A stretch of DNA of 64,000 nt from Gramella jeungdoensis (GCF_023805255.1 NZ_JAMSCK010000001.1:186001-250000), one strand, 5' to 3'. Numbered from the stretch's first letter, positions 35,261 to 43,903 are shown. The notes: a model not told the origin generated them from the letters alone. Made by a program: numbers and translations.

Positions 35261-37552
35261 TTGAACTTGAATAGGTATTTAATTCTTCTTTTTACGCTTA
35301 CGCTGGTAAACTTTCTTGAGGCTCAGGAGATTTCTGGTGTCATTAAAGACAGAGACCTGGGAGAAGTGATGGAAAATGTGAGAGTTGAAACATCAACTGG
35401 AGATGTGGTATATTCAGACTCGCAAGGTATGTTTTTTATTGCCCAGGCAGATTTCCCTGTAGAATTGAGATTTTCTTTTTTGGGATATAAAGAGAAGATA
35501 ATGATCTTAAGGTCTTTTAAGACTGACCTGAAAGTATTCATGGCGCCCGAAATAGGACAGTTGTCTGAGGTGATCTTAAGAAGTTCAAACATCCCTAAAA
35601 AACTATTGCAAACTCCAGCGGCAGTAAGTCTTATCTCCAGGGATGATCTGGAAAGAACCAATAATATCAATCTTGTAGAGAATTTTAATTATTTACCGGG
35701 AATTTACGTGAACCAGGGCGCCCTAAACACAAATAAAATCAACATTCGTGGAGTTGGGTCCAGGGCTCAGTACAGTACCAATCGTATCAAAGCTTATATA
35801 AATGGAATTCCCCTGACCACCGGGGAGGGAGAGCTTACTTTAGATGATTTTGATCCCGAATTTCTGGATAGGGTAGAAATATACAAAGGCCCGGTTTCCT
35901 CAGTCTTTGGGGCCGGGCTGGGAGGCGCAATAAATCTGTTTACTCAAAAAAGAATACAGGAGCAAAGATCTGTGAACGGTGATTTCACCTATGGAAGTTT
36001 CAATACCCATAAAACAAGGATGAATATCACCTATGTGAAAGATAGTCTGGATCTATCTGTGAATTATAATAAGGTTGATAGTAAGGGCTACCGGGAAAAT
36101 GGAGATTATGACAGGATTTCTATGACCGCTAATGCCGGTCTTCTGAATAAAAAAGGAAACTACTGGTCGATCCTGTTCTCTTATACCAATTTAAAGGCTT
36201 TCATCCCCAGTTCGCTAAATGAAGATGATTTTTTGAACCAGCCTCAGAAAGCGGCTTTCACCTGGGCTCAGTCTGCAGGTTATGAGTCTTACAGCAAGAA
36301 TATTTTAGGACTGTCCTATGAACATAAGTTCTCTAAAGATTTAAGGAATCAGACTTCAGTTTTTTTCAATTCCAGGGATGGCTATGAACCGCGTCCCTTT
36401 GATATTCTGGACGACGACCGTAGCTCCGTAGGGATAAGAAGTAAATTCAATCTTGAGTCTTCCTTATTTGAAATGCCTGCTGAATTCGGTTTTGGTACTG
36501 AAGCAATGTTGGAATGGTATGACCTGGCCACTTTTGAGAATCTTTATGAAGATTCTGAGGTGCCTGAAAGTATACAGGGGGGAGTTTTGAGTAAGAATCA
36601 CCAGAGTAGGAATTATGTGAACTTTTTTGGGCAGATGAACATGGATCTTACTTCAAAATTGCTTCTTGAGGTTGGGTTTAACTTTAATACAACCGCTTAT
36701 AGCCTCGAAGACGAATTTGATGAAGATGAAATTAACCAGTCTGGTGATTACCGATTTGAGCCGGTTTTTTCTCCTAGATTAGGCTTGAGTTATGAAGCAT
36801 TCCCGGAAAAGAACTTTTACGCCTTAGTGAGCCATGGTTTTTCTACTCCTACCGTGGCAGAAACCTTGACTCCGGAAGGCTTGATAAATACCGATCTTCA
36901 AACGGAAAAAGGCTGGTACTATGAGGTAGGCTTCAAAGGGAACTGGTTAAATAACAGACTTTATACCGAATTAAGTTTGTATTCCATACAGATCAATGAT
37001 CTACTGGTAGCACGTAGAGTGGGGGAAGATCAATATGTAGGTCTCAATGCAGGAAAGGCGGATAGGAATGGAATTGAAATTACATCTTCCTTGATGACTA
37101 ATCTGAACGAAGAATTCAGGTTGTTTCTTTTTCTGAATTCGAATTTCAATTTTTTCGAATATGATCTATTTGTAGATAGAGGAGAAAACTACTCGGGAAA
37201 TGAAATCCCCGGGACACCTGAATACATGGTCTCGCCTGGAGTTGAGTTAATTTTTAAGGACTTTTCAGCGAATGTCAATTACCGGGCATTTGGTAAAATA
37301 GCTCTGAATGATGCGAATACTAGATATACAGATCCATATCAATTATTGAATTTTAAGCTGAATTATGATTGTCGGGTTGGTTACGGTTTTGACCTTGAAC
37401 TTAATTTTGGGATAAATAACATTCTAAATGAGCATTATGCTGCAAGTGTTGTCACTAATGCTGTGGGTTTTGGAGGTTCTCAACCCCGATATTACTATCC
37501 GGGTAATCCCCGCAATTATTTTGGAGGAATTAGTTTGAAGTATACTCTCTAG
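35261..37552 (+). CDS. TonB-dependent outer membrane receptor (TTG start)
   Basis: A 763-residue TonB-dependent receptor with a signal peptide (MNLNRYLILLFTLTLVNFLEAQ). An N-terminal carboxypeptidase-regulatory-like domain (about 24-95, ISGVIKDRDLGEVMENVRVE) follows, then the plug (KINIRGVGSRAQYSTNRIK) and a 22-strand barrel ending KYTL. FecA-like plug features (IYKGPVSSVFGAGLGGAINLF) suggest transport of an iron complex or similar ligand. No SusD partner follows, so a glycan role is unlikely. No ATG precedes in frame after the stop at 35249, so the initiator is a TTG. Confidence 0.92.
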   Translation: MNLNRYLILLFTLTLVNFLEAQEISGVIKDRDLGEVMENVRVETSTGDVVYSDSQGMFFIAQADFPVELRFSFLGYKEKIMILRSFKTDLKVFMAPEIGQLSEVILRSSNIPKKLLQTPAAVSLISRDDLERTNNINLVENFNYLPGIYVNQGALNTNKINIRGVGSRAQYSTNRIKAYINGIPLTTGEGELTLDDFDPEFLDRVEIYKGPVSSVFGAGLGGAINLFTQKRIQEQRSVNGDFTYGSFNTHKTRMNITYVKDSLDLSVNYNKVDSKGYRENGDYDRISMTANAGLLNKKGNYWSILFSYTNLKAFIPSSLNEDDFLNQPQKAAFTWAQSAGYESYSKNILGLSYEHKFSKDLRNQTSVFFNSRDGYEPRPFDILDDDRSSVGIRSKFNLESSLFEMPAEFGFGTEAMLEWYDLATFENLYEDSEVPESIQGGVLSKNHQSRNYVNFFGQMNMDLTSKLLLEVGFNFNTTAYSLEDEFDEDEINQSGDYRFEPVFSPRLGLSYEAFPEKNFYALVSHGFSTPTVAETLTPEGLINTDLQTEKGWYYEVGFKGNWLNNRLYTELSLYSIQINDLLVARRVGEDQYVGLNAGKADRNGIEITSSLMTNLNEEFRLFLFLNSNFNFFEYDLFVDRGENYSGNEIPGTPEYMVSPGVELIFKDFSANVNYRAFGKIALNDANTRYTDPYQLLNFKLNYDCRVGYGFDLELNFGINNILNEHYAASVVTNAVGFGGSQPRYYYPGNPRNYFGGISLKYTL

Positions 37553-37559
37553 TTTTTAG

Positions 37560-37640
37560 AATGTAATTCCGATCTGTCGAAGGCGGAGAAGGAATCTCAC
37601 CTTCAATCTTGAGATTCTTTGGTTATTGCTTCAGTATTGG
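37560..37640. repeat. Degenerate intergenic repeat downstream of the TonB receptor gene
   Basis: The stretch contains gtaattccgatctgtcgaag, ggagaaggaatctc and gagattctttgg, a pattern resembling the dispersed attccg...gaatctc repeats of Flavobacteriaceae genomes. The ends no longer pair well, so this looks like a decayed copy. Confidence 0.35.
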
Positions 37641-37648
37641 CAGGGAAA

Positions 37649-38104
37649 TTACTTCTTTCTAACCACATCTGGTACCATAAACTCATAATTACCGCCATGA
37701 TGTATCACATCGCGTACTACCGTAGAAGAAATATGTGATTTTCCTGAACTGGAAATAAGAAACACACTCTCTATACCGGCCATTTTATAATTGGTTTGCC
37801 CGATCGCTTTTTCAAATTCGAGGTCCTGGGCATTTCTTAGCCCGCGAAGGATAAAACCTGCGTTTTGGGATTTGCAGAATTCTACTGTTAAACCTTTGTA
37901 GGTTTCCACTCTTAATTTTGGTTCGTTTTTATAGGTCTCTTTAAGAAAATGGAGTCTTTCTTCAAGGCTGAACATATATTTCTTACTGGAATTGGTTCCA
38001 ATGGCCAGGATAATCTCATCAAACAAAGGCAGGGCACGATCGATGATATCGGTATGTCCCAGCGTAAGCGGATCGAAAGATCCCGGAAAAACTGCTTTTT
38101 TCAT
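37649..38104 (-). CDS. coaD: Pantetheine-phosphate adenylyltransferase
   Basis: A 151-residue enzyme for the penultimate step of coenzyme A synthesis, making dephospho-CoA from phosphopantetheine and ATP. The nucleotidyltransferase motif GSFDPLTLGHTDII is at residues 8-21, with the second motif SSSGKSHISSTVVRD near the C-terminus corresponding to the usual ISSTxVRE. The length agrees with the family. It lies downstream of ddl by about 50 bp in the same direction. Confidence 0.97.
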   Translation of the reverse strand: MKKAVFPGSFDPLTLGHTDIIDRALPLFDEIILAIGTNSSKKYMFSLEERLHFLKETYKNEPKLRVETYKGLTVEFCKSQNAGFILRGLRNAQDLEFEKAIGQTNYKMAGIESVFLISSSGKSHISSTVVRDVIHHGGNYEFMVPDVVRKK

Positions 38105-38155
38105 CTCGCGGTTTTAGGTCGGTTATATTTTTAAAAGATAATCAGAAATTATTAT

Positions 38156-39133
38156 TTAGTTCTTTAAAGCTTCCTCTATGGCACTTCCAAAAAGTTCCGG
38201 CAGGCTTATTCCGGCTTTCTCAGCCTGTTGAGGCAGAATACTGGCCTGGCTCAAACCAGGGTTAGTGTTCATTTCGATAAAATGAGGTTCGCCATTATGG
38301 AAAATGAACTCAGACCTTGAATAGCCTTTCATCTTGAGCTTTTTGTAGATCATTTTAGCGATGTTCTGAACTTTTTCGGTGTCTTCTTCAGAAATTCTCG
38401 CTGGAGTTATTTCCTGAGACTTTCCAAGATATTTTGCTTCATAATCGAAGAATTCATTTTCTGAAACTATTTCGGTCACAGGCAGGGCCTTGATCTCTCC
38501 TTTGTAGGTGATGACCCCAACCGACACTTCTGTTCCGTCAAGGAAAGATTCAATAATGATTTCATTGTCCTCGGTAAAAGCATTTTTAATCGCGGGGATA
38601 ATATCTTCCTTGTTATTTGCCTTCGCCACCCCGAAACTACTGCCGGCACGATTCGCTTTTACAAAACATGGAAGCCCAACTTTGTCGACTATTTCATCAA
38701 TATTCACTTCATCACCTTTATCCATGAAATAGTTGACCGCTGTTTTTATGCCATAAGGTCTTAAAACACTTATAAGATCACGCTTGTTGAAGGTAAGAGC
38801 CGACTGATACATGTCGCAACTGGTTTGCGGAATATTGAGAAGTTCCAGGTAAGCCTGTAAAAGTCCGTTTTCGCCTGGTGTTCCATGGATGGTGTTAAAA
38901 ACACAATCAAACCTCACCACTTTATCATTGATGGTAACGGTAAAATCGCTTTTATTTACCGGGTAAGGAGTGTCATCTGCCGCCACCACAAACCATTCAT
39001 TTTGTAAGATATGTACTCGGTAAGGTTCATAAAGACTGCGGTCAAGATTCTTATAAACTATATTTCCGCTGTTAATAGAGATGCGATATTCACTGGAATA
39101 CCCGCCCATTGCAATGGCAATATTTTTCTTCAT
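38156..39133 (-). CDS. ddl: D-alanine--D-alanine ligase
   Basis: A 325-residue ATP-grasp enzyme joining two D-alanines for peptidoglycan precursors. The N-terminal MGGYSSEYRIS is the substrate-binding opening. The ATP-grasp motifs GLPCFVKANRAGSSFGV and the metal-binding HFIEMNTNPGLSQASILP close to the C-terminus are clear. The ATG at 39133 is preferred over a TTG two codons upstream. It is divergent from the PASTA gene and upstream of coaD. Confidence 0.96.
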   Translation of the reverse strand: MKKNIAIAMGGYSSEYRISINSGNIVYKNLDRSLYEPYRVHILQNEWFVVAADDTPYPVNKSDFTVTINDKVVRFDCVFNTIHGTPGENGLLQAYLELLNIPQTSCDMYQSALTFNKRDLISVLRPYGIKTAVNYFMDKGDEVNIDEIVDKVGLPCFVKANRAGSSFGVAKANNKEDIIPAIKNAFTEDNEIIIESFLDGTEVSVGVITYKGEIKALPVTEIVSENEFFDYEAKYLGKSQEITPARISEEDTEKVQNIAKMIYKKLKMKGYSRSEFIFHNGEPHFIEMNTNPGLSQASILPQQAEKAGISLPELFGSAIEEALKN

Positions 39134-39209
39134 ATTCAATATATCCGGTTAGAAGTCGTTAAACAAAAATATCACTTAAAAGGGCAGTCACCAAAACCAA
39201 AGGGTTTTA

Positions 39210-39217
39210 TATCTTTG
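39210..39217 (+). promoter_or_regulatory. -7 promoter element of the PASTA-rluA operon
   Basis: TATCTTTG, an exact TAnnTTTG match, 17 bp upstream of the ATG at 39235. A clear TTG at -33 is missing. Confidence 0.45.
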
Positions 39218-39234
39218 CCCATTATCAATAAACT

Positions 39235-39855
39235 ATGGGATTATTCAGATTTATTTTCAGCAAGACCTTTTTAATTCAATTAGTACTCGCGGTTATTGTA
39301 CTGATTGTTATAGCATTTTTAACGATGCAATGGCTTGATTATTCTACCAACCAGGATCAAAGGATAGAAGTGCCAGATCTGGCAAAAATGAATCTGGACG
39401 TAGTAGAGGATAAACTGGATGAACTTGATCTAAAATATGAGATCCTGGATTCTGCCAATTTCAATCCTGATTTTCCAAGGTATTCTGTTATAGATCAGGT
39501 TCCGGCACCGGGCAAATTTGTAAAAGAAGACAGGAAAATATATCTCACTTTGAATCCATCCGGTTACAGGAAGATTCAGATCCCAAATAACCTTATTAGA
39601 AAGACCAGAAGGCAGGTAGAACCTACTTTACGTTCTCTTGGTTTTGAGATAGGTGAAATTACTTATAAACCTGATATCGCTGAAGATGCCGTTCTTGAAC
39701 TAAGGCATAAGGGGAAACTTATAGAACCGGGAGATGAGTTGATGAAAACATCGGTAATCGATTTGGTACTCGGTGACGGAAGTGGAAGGTATAATCAGGA
39801 AACTGAAGATACCATTGAAGTGGATGAAACAGAAAACGAAATTGATGAGTTCTAA
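39235..39855 (+). CDS. Membrane-anchored PASTA domain protein
   Basis: A 206-residue protein with one N-terminal membrane helix (about 10-30) and two to three PASTA domains facing the periplasm. The first (about 40-105) reads VPDLAKMNLDVVEDKLDELD, and the second begins QIPNNLIRKTRRQVEPTL. PASTA domains bind muropeptides or beta-lactam-like ligands; here no kinase or transpeptidase domain is attached. An acidic tail (about 185-206) ends it. It is divergent from ddl, consistent with a cell-wall role, and overlaps rluA by 11 bp. Confidence 0.9.
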   Translation: MGLFRFIFSKTFLIQLVLAVIVLIVIAFLTMQWLDYSTNQDQRIEVPDLAKMNLDVVEDKLDELDLKYEILDSANFNPDFPRYSVIDQVPAPGKFVKEDRKIYLTLNPSGYRKIQIPNNLIRKTRRQVEPTLRSLGFEIGEITYKPDIAEDAVLELRHKGKLIEPGDELMKTSVIDLVLGDGSGRYNQETEDTIEVDETENEIDEF

Positions 39856-40909
39856 AAAAGACCAGAGAGAAGAGATAGACGAGCAGGAAGAGGACGAGAG
39901 TCTTTATGAACATCATAAATTCGTTGCCGAAGTGGGCCAGAAGCCTTTAAGGGTGGACAAATACCTGATGAATTTCATTGAGAATGCCACCCGAAATAAG
40001 ATACAGAAAGCTGCGAAAAGCGGAAATATCTACGTAAATAACGAAACAGTAAAACAGAATTACAAGGTCAAGGCCGGCGATGTGGTGCAGGTTATGTTCG
40101 AGCATCCACCGTATGAATACTTGCTGGTTCCTGAAGATATTCCTTTAGATATTGTTTATGAGGATGATTATCTGCTGGTTGTTAACAAACCTGCAGGCAT
40201 GGTGGTGCATCCAGGGCATGGCAACTACAGCGGGACACTTATCAATGCTCTTGTTCATCATTTTGATAATCTTCCTAATAATAGTAGCGACAGGCCTGGA
40301 TTGGTACATCGCATAGATAAAGATACCAGTGGATTACTTGTCATAGCCAAAACCGAGCATGCTATGGCTCATCTTTCCAAGCAATTCTTTGATAAGACCA
40401 GTGAAAGAGAATACGTGGCCCTGGTTTGGGGAAATGTAGAGGATGAGGAAGGTACAATTGAAGGAAATATTGGCCGGAATCCGAAGAACCGACTCCAGAA
40501 TGTGGTTTATCAGGGAGATGATGCCGATAACGGTAAACCCGCAGTAACACATTATAAGGTTCTTGAGCGCTTTGGGTACGTGACCCTGGTTTCCTGCAAA
40601 CTGGAGACGGGAAGGACTCATCAGATCCGTGTACATATGAAGCATATTGGGCATACACTTTTTAATGATGAGCGTTATGGAGGTGACAGGATCCTGAAGG
40701 GAACCACTTTCACGAAATACAAGCAATTTGTCGATAACTGCTTTAAATTGCTTCCGCGGCAGGCGCTGCACGCTAAAACGCTAGGTTTTACTCATCCCGA
40801 AACCGGTAAATGGATGAGTTTTAATTCTGAACTACCGCAGGATATGGTAGACTGTATTGAGAAGTGGCGTAATTACGCTAAGAATCAGAAGGAGTTTTTG
40901 GATAATTAG
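39845..40909 (+). CDS. RluA family 23S rRNA pseudouridine synthase
   Basis: A 354-residue protein with an N-terminal S4 RNA-binding domain (about 33-90, RVDKYLMNFIENATRNKIQK) and a PseudoU_synth_2 catalytic domain. The active-site motif is VHRIDKDTSGLLV, with the catalytic Asp. The start at 39845 overlaps the PASTA gene by 11 bp; an upstream in-frame ATG lies deep inside that gene. An acidic N-terminal leader (EEIDEQEEDE) precedes the S4 domain. RluD-like specificity (23S rRNA helix 69) is likely from its S4 layout but unproven. Confidence 0.93.
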   Translation: MSSKKDQREEIDEQEEDESLYEHHKFVAEVGQKPLRVDKYLMNFIENATRNKIQKAAKSGNIYVNNETVKQNYKVKAGDVVQVMFEHPPYEYLLVPEDIPLDIVYEDDYLLVVNKPAGMVVHPGHGNYSGTLINALVHHFDNLPNNSSDRPGLVHRIDKDTSGLLVIAKTEHAMAHLSKQFFDKTSEREYVALVWGNVEDEEGTIEGNIGRNPKNRLQNVVYQGDDADNGKPAVTHYKVLERFGYVTLVSCKLETGRTHQIRVHMKHIGHTLFNDERYGGDRILKGTTFTKYKQFVDNCFKLLPRQALHAKTLGFTHPETGKWMSFNSELPQDMVDCIEKWRNYAKNQKEFLDN

Positions 40910-41006
40910 GGCGTGCCCCAAAATGAGATTTTGGGTCGGGCTTTCGGCAGTCGCTGTCCTTCGTCAGGCTCAGGACGAGCTCCCACAATGCCTCAATCCC
41001 TCACGC
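40909..41006. repeat. Structured intergenic repeat (gggcgtgcccc ... cctcacgc type)
   Basis: About 98 bp starting gggcgtgcccc and ending caatccctcacgc, containing a perfect hairpin (cccaaaat/attttggg, 40918-40935) and the stretch gggtcgggctttcggcagtc. The outer ends gcgtg and cacgc also pair. I recall elements with these conserved ends between genes in Flavobacteriaceae, but this cannot be checked here. Confidence 0.55.
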
Positions 41007-41125
41007 TAGAACCTCCGCTTTTTAGTCTATAAGTCGCTTCTATCGATTCATAAGAAACAAATTTCAGGGATTTTTCGGTTTTGGAACTGATGGGTTATCT
41101 TTGGCGTAAAATTAACCGAAAAGAA

Positions 41126-41887
41126 ATGAAAATTGTTGTTTCGCCGGCGAAAACGCTGGATTATGAATCAAAATTACCCACTGCTCGAGGAACTCAACCT
41201 GAATTTCTGGAAACAGCCTCAAAACTGAATCGCAAACTTTCCAGACAGAGTAAAAAGAAGATTTCAGAACTAATGAGCATTAGCGATAAGCTGGCCGATC
41301 TTAATTATTCCAGATATCAGGAATTTCAGGAAGAACACGATAAAAAGAATTCCCGCCCTGCCATCTATGCTTTTAATGGAGATGTGTATACCGGACTGGA
41401 TGCCTACACGATCCCTACTGACAAACTTGACAGGCTTCAGGATACACTAAGAATTCTTTCGGGGATGTATGGGATATTACGTCCGTTAGACCTTATTCAG
41501 CCATACCGACTGGAAATGGGAACTTCTATTGGAATAGACAGAAAAAAGAATCTTTATGAAGTCTGGCAAAATAAGGTGACTGATTATTTGAATAATGAAT
41601 TGGAGGATGACGAGTTATTCCTTAACCTGGCCAGTAACGAATATTTTAAGGCGGTTGATGAAAAAAAATTGAAAGTCCAGGTAATTTCTCCTGTTTTTAA
41701 AGATTTTAAAAATGGGAAATTAAAGGTGATCAGTTTCTTTGCAAAAAAGGCGAGAGGATCAATGGTGCGTTATATTATCGACAAGGATTGCAAAACTTTA
41801 GATGATGTAAAAGGTTTTGATTATGATGACTATCGCTTTAGTGAAGAATACACCGAAAATGAGAATGAACCTACGTTTATAAGGTGA
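41126..41887 (+). CDS. yaaA: Peroxide stress protein YaaA
   Basis: A 253-residue YaaA/DUF328 protein. In E. coli YaaA lowers free iron and protects DNA during hydrogen peroxide stress. The N-terminus [18 protein letters not shown] is the family's conserved opening. Other matching segments are [39 protein letters not shown] and [13 protein letters not shown]. The start at 41126 is chosen because the family begins there; an earlier TTG is not supported. It is followed by an intergenic repeat. Confidence 0.94.
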   Translation: MKIVVSPAKTLDYESKLPTARGTQPEFLETASKLNRKLSRQSKKKISELMSISDKLADLNYSRYQEFQEEHDKKNSRPAIYAFNGDVYTGLDAYTIPTDKLDRLQDTLRILSGMYGILRPLDLIQPYRLEMGTSIGIDRKKNLYEVWQNKVTDYLNNELEDDELFLNLASNEYFKAVDEKKLKVQVISPVFKDFKNGKLKVISFFAKKARGSMVRYIIDKDCKTLDDVKGFDYDDYRFSEEYTENENEPTFIR

Positions 41888-41891
41888 ATTT

Positions 41892-41948
41892 CGTCAAGCT
41901 GAACTTGTTTCAGCTTCTCATAGATCCTGAAACGAGTTCAGGATGACG
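41892..41948. repeat. Inverted-repeat intergenic element
   Basis: Fifty-seven bases with outer arms cgtca and tgacg and inner arms ctgaacttgtttcag and ctgaaacgagttcag, around a cttctcatagatc centre. It should fold into a long hairpin. The sequence resembles a dispersed repeat of Flavobacteriaceae, and the copy at 43833-43902 shares its right half. Confidence 0.6.
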
Positions 41949-41971
41949 TAACCCTTAAAATATTAATTTCT

Positions 41972-42637
41972 TTGGAACTATTCCATCACAAACATCCATT
42001 TCCACCATTTATTCCTGAAAATGCCACGAAACTGATCGTAGGCACGCTTCCGCCGCCAAGATTTACGAAAAGGCAGCTCAGGGAAGATGATGTCGATTTT
42101 TGTTATGGAAGCGGAGATGGTTTGTTATGGATCATTTTAGACCGGATCTTCGATTTGGATCTTAAATTCGAAAATACCGAAGAGGCTGTGGAGCAACGTA
42201 AAAGATTCCTTCATGATAGGGGGATCGGGATTTGCGATGTGGTGGAAAGCAGTCGGCGGGAAAAGATAGATGCTTCCGATCTTGGAATGCAAAAGGTAGA
42301 GTTGAGGGATATGATCAATATTCTGAGAGAAAATCCAGGGATCGATACGCTTTTATTCACAGGAGGGAATTCAAAGAATGGACCCGAATATTTCTTCAGA
42401 AAATATTTGAAAGAATCCGAACATGATATTCGGTTAAAGGTAATTTCAAATAAATCTCCGCGAATTCATCAGTTTGTTCTTGATGGCAGGTTAATTAAAA
42501 CCGTTTCATTGATCGCCCCGTCGGGAGCGGCAAATATAGCGGTAGGGAGTTCACAGTTGTATAAGGACCTGAAAAAGAAAAACCCTGAATTCAATACGAT
42601 TGATTTCAGGGTCCTTCAGTATAAAGAATTTTTCTAG
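41972..42637 (+). CDS. Uracil-DNA glycosylase superfamily protein (TTG start)
   Basis: A 221-residue protein of the uracil-DNA glycosylase-like fold. The first motif reads IVGTLPPPRFTK (about 22-33), where Mug-type enzymes have GxxPGxxS and relatives show GTFPS. Other core strands are LLFTGGNSKNG and SLIAPSGAANIAVG near the C-terminus, placed like the second active-site loop. The first motif lacks a clear catalytic Asp or Asn, so enzymatic activity is uncertain. The start is a TTG directly after an intergenic repeat, with no in-frame ATG nearby. Confidence 0.7.
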   Translation: MELFHHKHPFPPFIPENATKLIVGTLPPPRFTKRQLREDDVDFCYGSGDGLLWIILDRIFDLDLKFENTEEAVEQRKRFLHDRGIGICDVVESSRREKIDASDLGMQKVELRDMINILRENPGIDTLLFTGGNSKNGPEYFFRKYLKESEHDIRLKVISNKSPRIHQFVLDGRLIKTVSLIAPSGAANIAVGSSQLYKDLKKKNPEFNTIDFRVLQYKEFF

Positions 42638-42644
42638 TTGCTAA

Positions 42645-42779
42645 TCATTGCAATTCTTTTTTTTCCTGATCGGCAAGGGTTGTGGGCTTGATCTTAAACT
42701 TTTTACGCTTAGGCCTTAACTTCCCATGAGTTCCGATAGCAATCTTTCCTCGTTTGGTTTTTTTATCACCTTTTCCCAT
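42645..42779 (-). CDS. 30S ribosomal protein bTHX (44 aa)
   Basis: A 44-residue, very basic protein starting MGKGDKKTKRGKIAIGTHGK and ending EKKELQ, too short for ordinary gene calling. MGKGDKKTKRGKI followed by basic and Pro residues is the hallmark of the Thx/bTHX ribosomal protein of Bacteroidota and Thermus, which sits in the head of the 30S subunit. Its ATG is 3 bp after the stop of another tiny gene (42783-42938), so the two are co-translated. It is convergent with the glycosylase-like gene. Confidence 0.85.
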   Translation of the reverse strand: MGKGDKKTKRGKIAIGTHGKLRPKRKKFKIKPTTLADQEKKELQ

Positions 42780-42782
42780 AAG

Positions 42783-42938
42783 TTACTCCTTATTTTTTTG
42801 ATCTCTTATAGTTTCATCGTCGAAATCGACTTTATTGGTCTTTTTATCACGATCTCCAATGCCTCCGCTTAGAGGATCATTTTCGCTTCTTTTTCTATCT
42901 TTCTTTCCTTTGTGCTTATCTTCAATTGGTCCTCCCAT
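42783..42938 (-). CDS. Tiny charged protein of unknown function, upstream of bTHX (51 aa)
   Basis: A 51-residue hydrophilic protein starting MGGPIEDKHKGKKDRKRSEN and ending IRDQKNKE, made almost wholly of Lys, Asp, Glu, Arg and Gly. It has no predicted secondary structure core or membrane segment and is probably disordered. I do not recognise a family. The reading frame is supported by its 3-bp spacing to bTHX. An association with ribosomes or RNA is a guess from charge and neighbour. Confidence 0.55.
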   Translation of the reverse strand: MGGPIEDKHKGKKDRKRSENDPLSGGIGDRDKKTNKVDFDDETIRDQKNKE

Positions 42939-43011
42939 AATGTCAAAATTTTAATGGTTTACTCTAAAATAAGGAGAAAAGGAGAAAAAAGCTGCTAAGG
43001 GCCTGTTACAA

Positions 43012-43782
43012 TTAGGTTAAAGCTTTAACATTTTGTACAAAGGAGGAGATGTCTGCAATCCCATTCTTATCCACATATTTTATAAATGCACTTCCAATAA
43101 TTGCTCCCTTCGCAAATTCGGTAGCCTGGTCAAAGGTTTCTTTATCCTTTATTCCAAAACCTACTACCTGTGGATTTTTTAATTCCAGATTATCAATTCT
43201 TTTAAAGTATTTCCTGGTTTCTTCGCCAAATCCACTGGTAGAACCAGTCACACTTGCACTACTTACCATATAAATGAATCCATCAGAGACCGAATCAATG
43301 AATTTTATACGCTCATCTGGAGTCTGCGGGGTAATAAGGAAAACATTTATAAGATCATATTTTTCGAATAATTCACGGTATTTTTCATTATAAACATCTA
43401 CTGGCAAATCTGGAATGATCAACCCATCAATGCCTGTTTCCTGACATTTCTTACAGAATTCCTCCACGCCATATTGTAGAATCGGATTGAAATACCCCAT
43501 AATGATCAGGGGGATTTGAACCTTTTCCCTGATGCCATCAAGCTGCTCGAAAAGTTTTGTGGTGGTCATTCCATTTTTCAGGGCTTTGGTAGAACTTTCC
43601 TGGATGGTTGGTCCATCTGCTAATGGATCACTGAACGGGAGACCGATTTCAATAAAATCCACCCCGCTTTTTTCCAGGTCTGTGATGATCTTTTCAGTAT
43701 CATCGATATTCGGGAAACCTGCTGTGAAATATATAGAAAGCAGTTTATGGTCTGCCTTGAGTTTTTCTTTGATTCTGTTCAT
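43012..43782 (-). CDS. trpA: Tryptophan synthase alpha chain
   Basis: A 256-residue TIM-barrel subunit that splits indole-3-glycerol phosphate into indole and glyceraldehyde-3-phosphate. The signature FIEIGLPFSDPLADGPTIQ contains the catalytic Glu and Asp. The phosphate-binding VSSASVTGSTSGFG is also intact. It is the last gene of the trp operon and lies 123 bp after trpB, the only long gap, which is filled by intergenic repeat sequence. Confidence 0.97.
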   Translation of the reverse strand: MNRIKEKLKADHKLLSIYFTAGFPNIDDTEKIITDLEKSGVDFIEIGLPFSDPLADGPTIQESSTKALKNGMTTTKLFEQLDGIREKVQIPLIIMGYFNPILQYGVEEFCKKCQETGIDGLIIPDLPVDVYNEKYRELFEKYDLINVFLITPQTPDERIKFIDSVSDGFIYMVSSASVTGSTSGFGEETRKYFKRIDNLELKNPQVVGFGIKDKETFDQATEFAKGAIIGSAFIKYVDKNGIADISSFVQNVKALT

Positions 43783-43795
43783 TTTCTATTTTTTC

Positions 43796-43903
43796 TGTCT
43801 TTGCAAGGGCAAAGCCCGAAGCAATCTTTTTCCGTCATTCTGTCCCGAAATCTCGGGAGTTTCAGAATCTTAAGAGACGCTGAAACGAGTTCAGCGTGAC
43901 GTG
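43796..43903. repeat. Composite intergenic repeat between trpB and trpA
   Basis: Two repeat-like pieces in tandem. The first has tttgcaagggcaaagc followed by cgaagcaatctttttc (43799-43832). The second runs 43833-43902 from cgtcattctg to gcgtgacg with inner arms cccgaaatctcggg and ctgaaacgagttcag, matching part of the element at 41892-41948. It lies inside the trp operon, so it is transcribed. Confidence 0.55.

Noticed and set aside
35261-37552. SusC/SusD polysaccharide utilisation locus
   Set aside because: The receptor is smaller than typical SusC, and no SusD, glycoside hydrolase or hybrid two-component gene follows.
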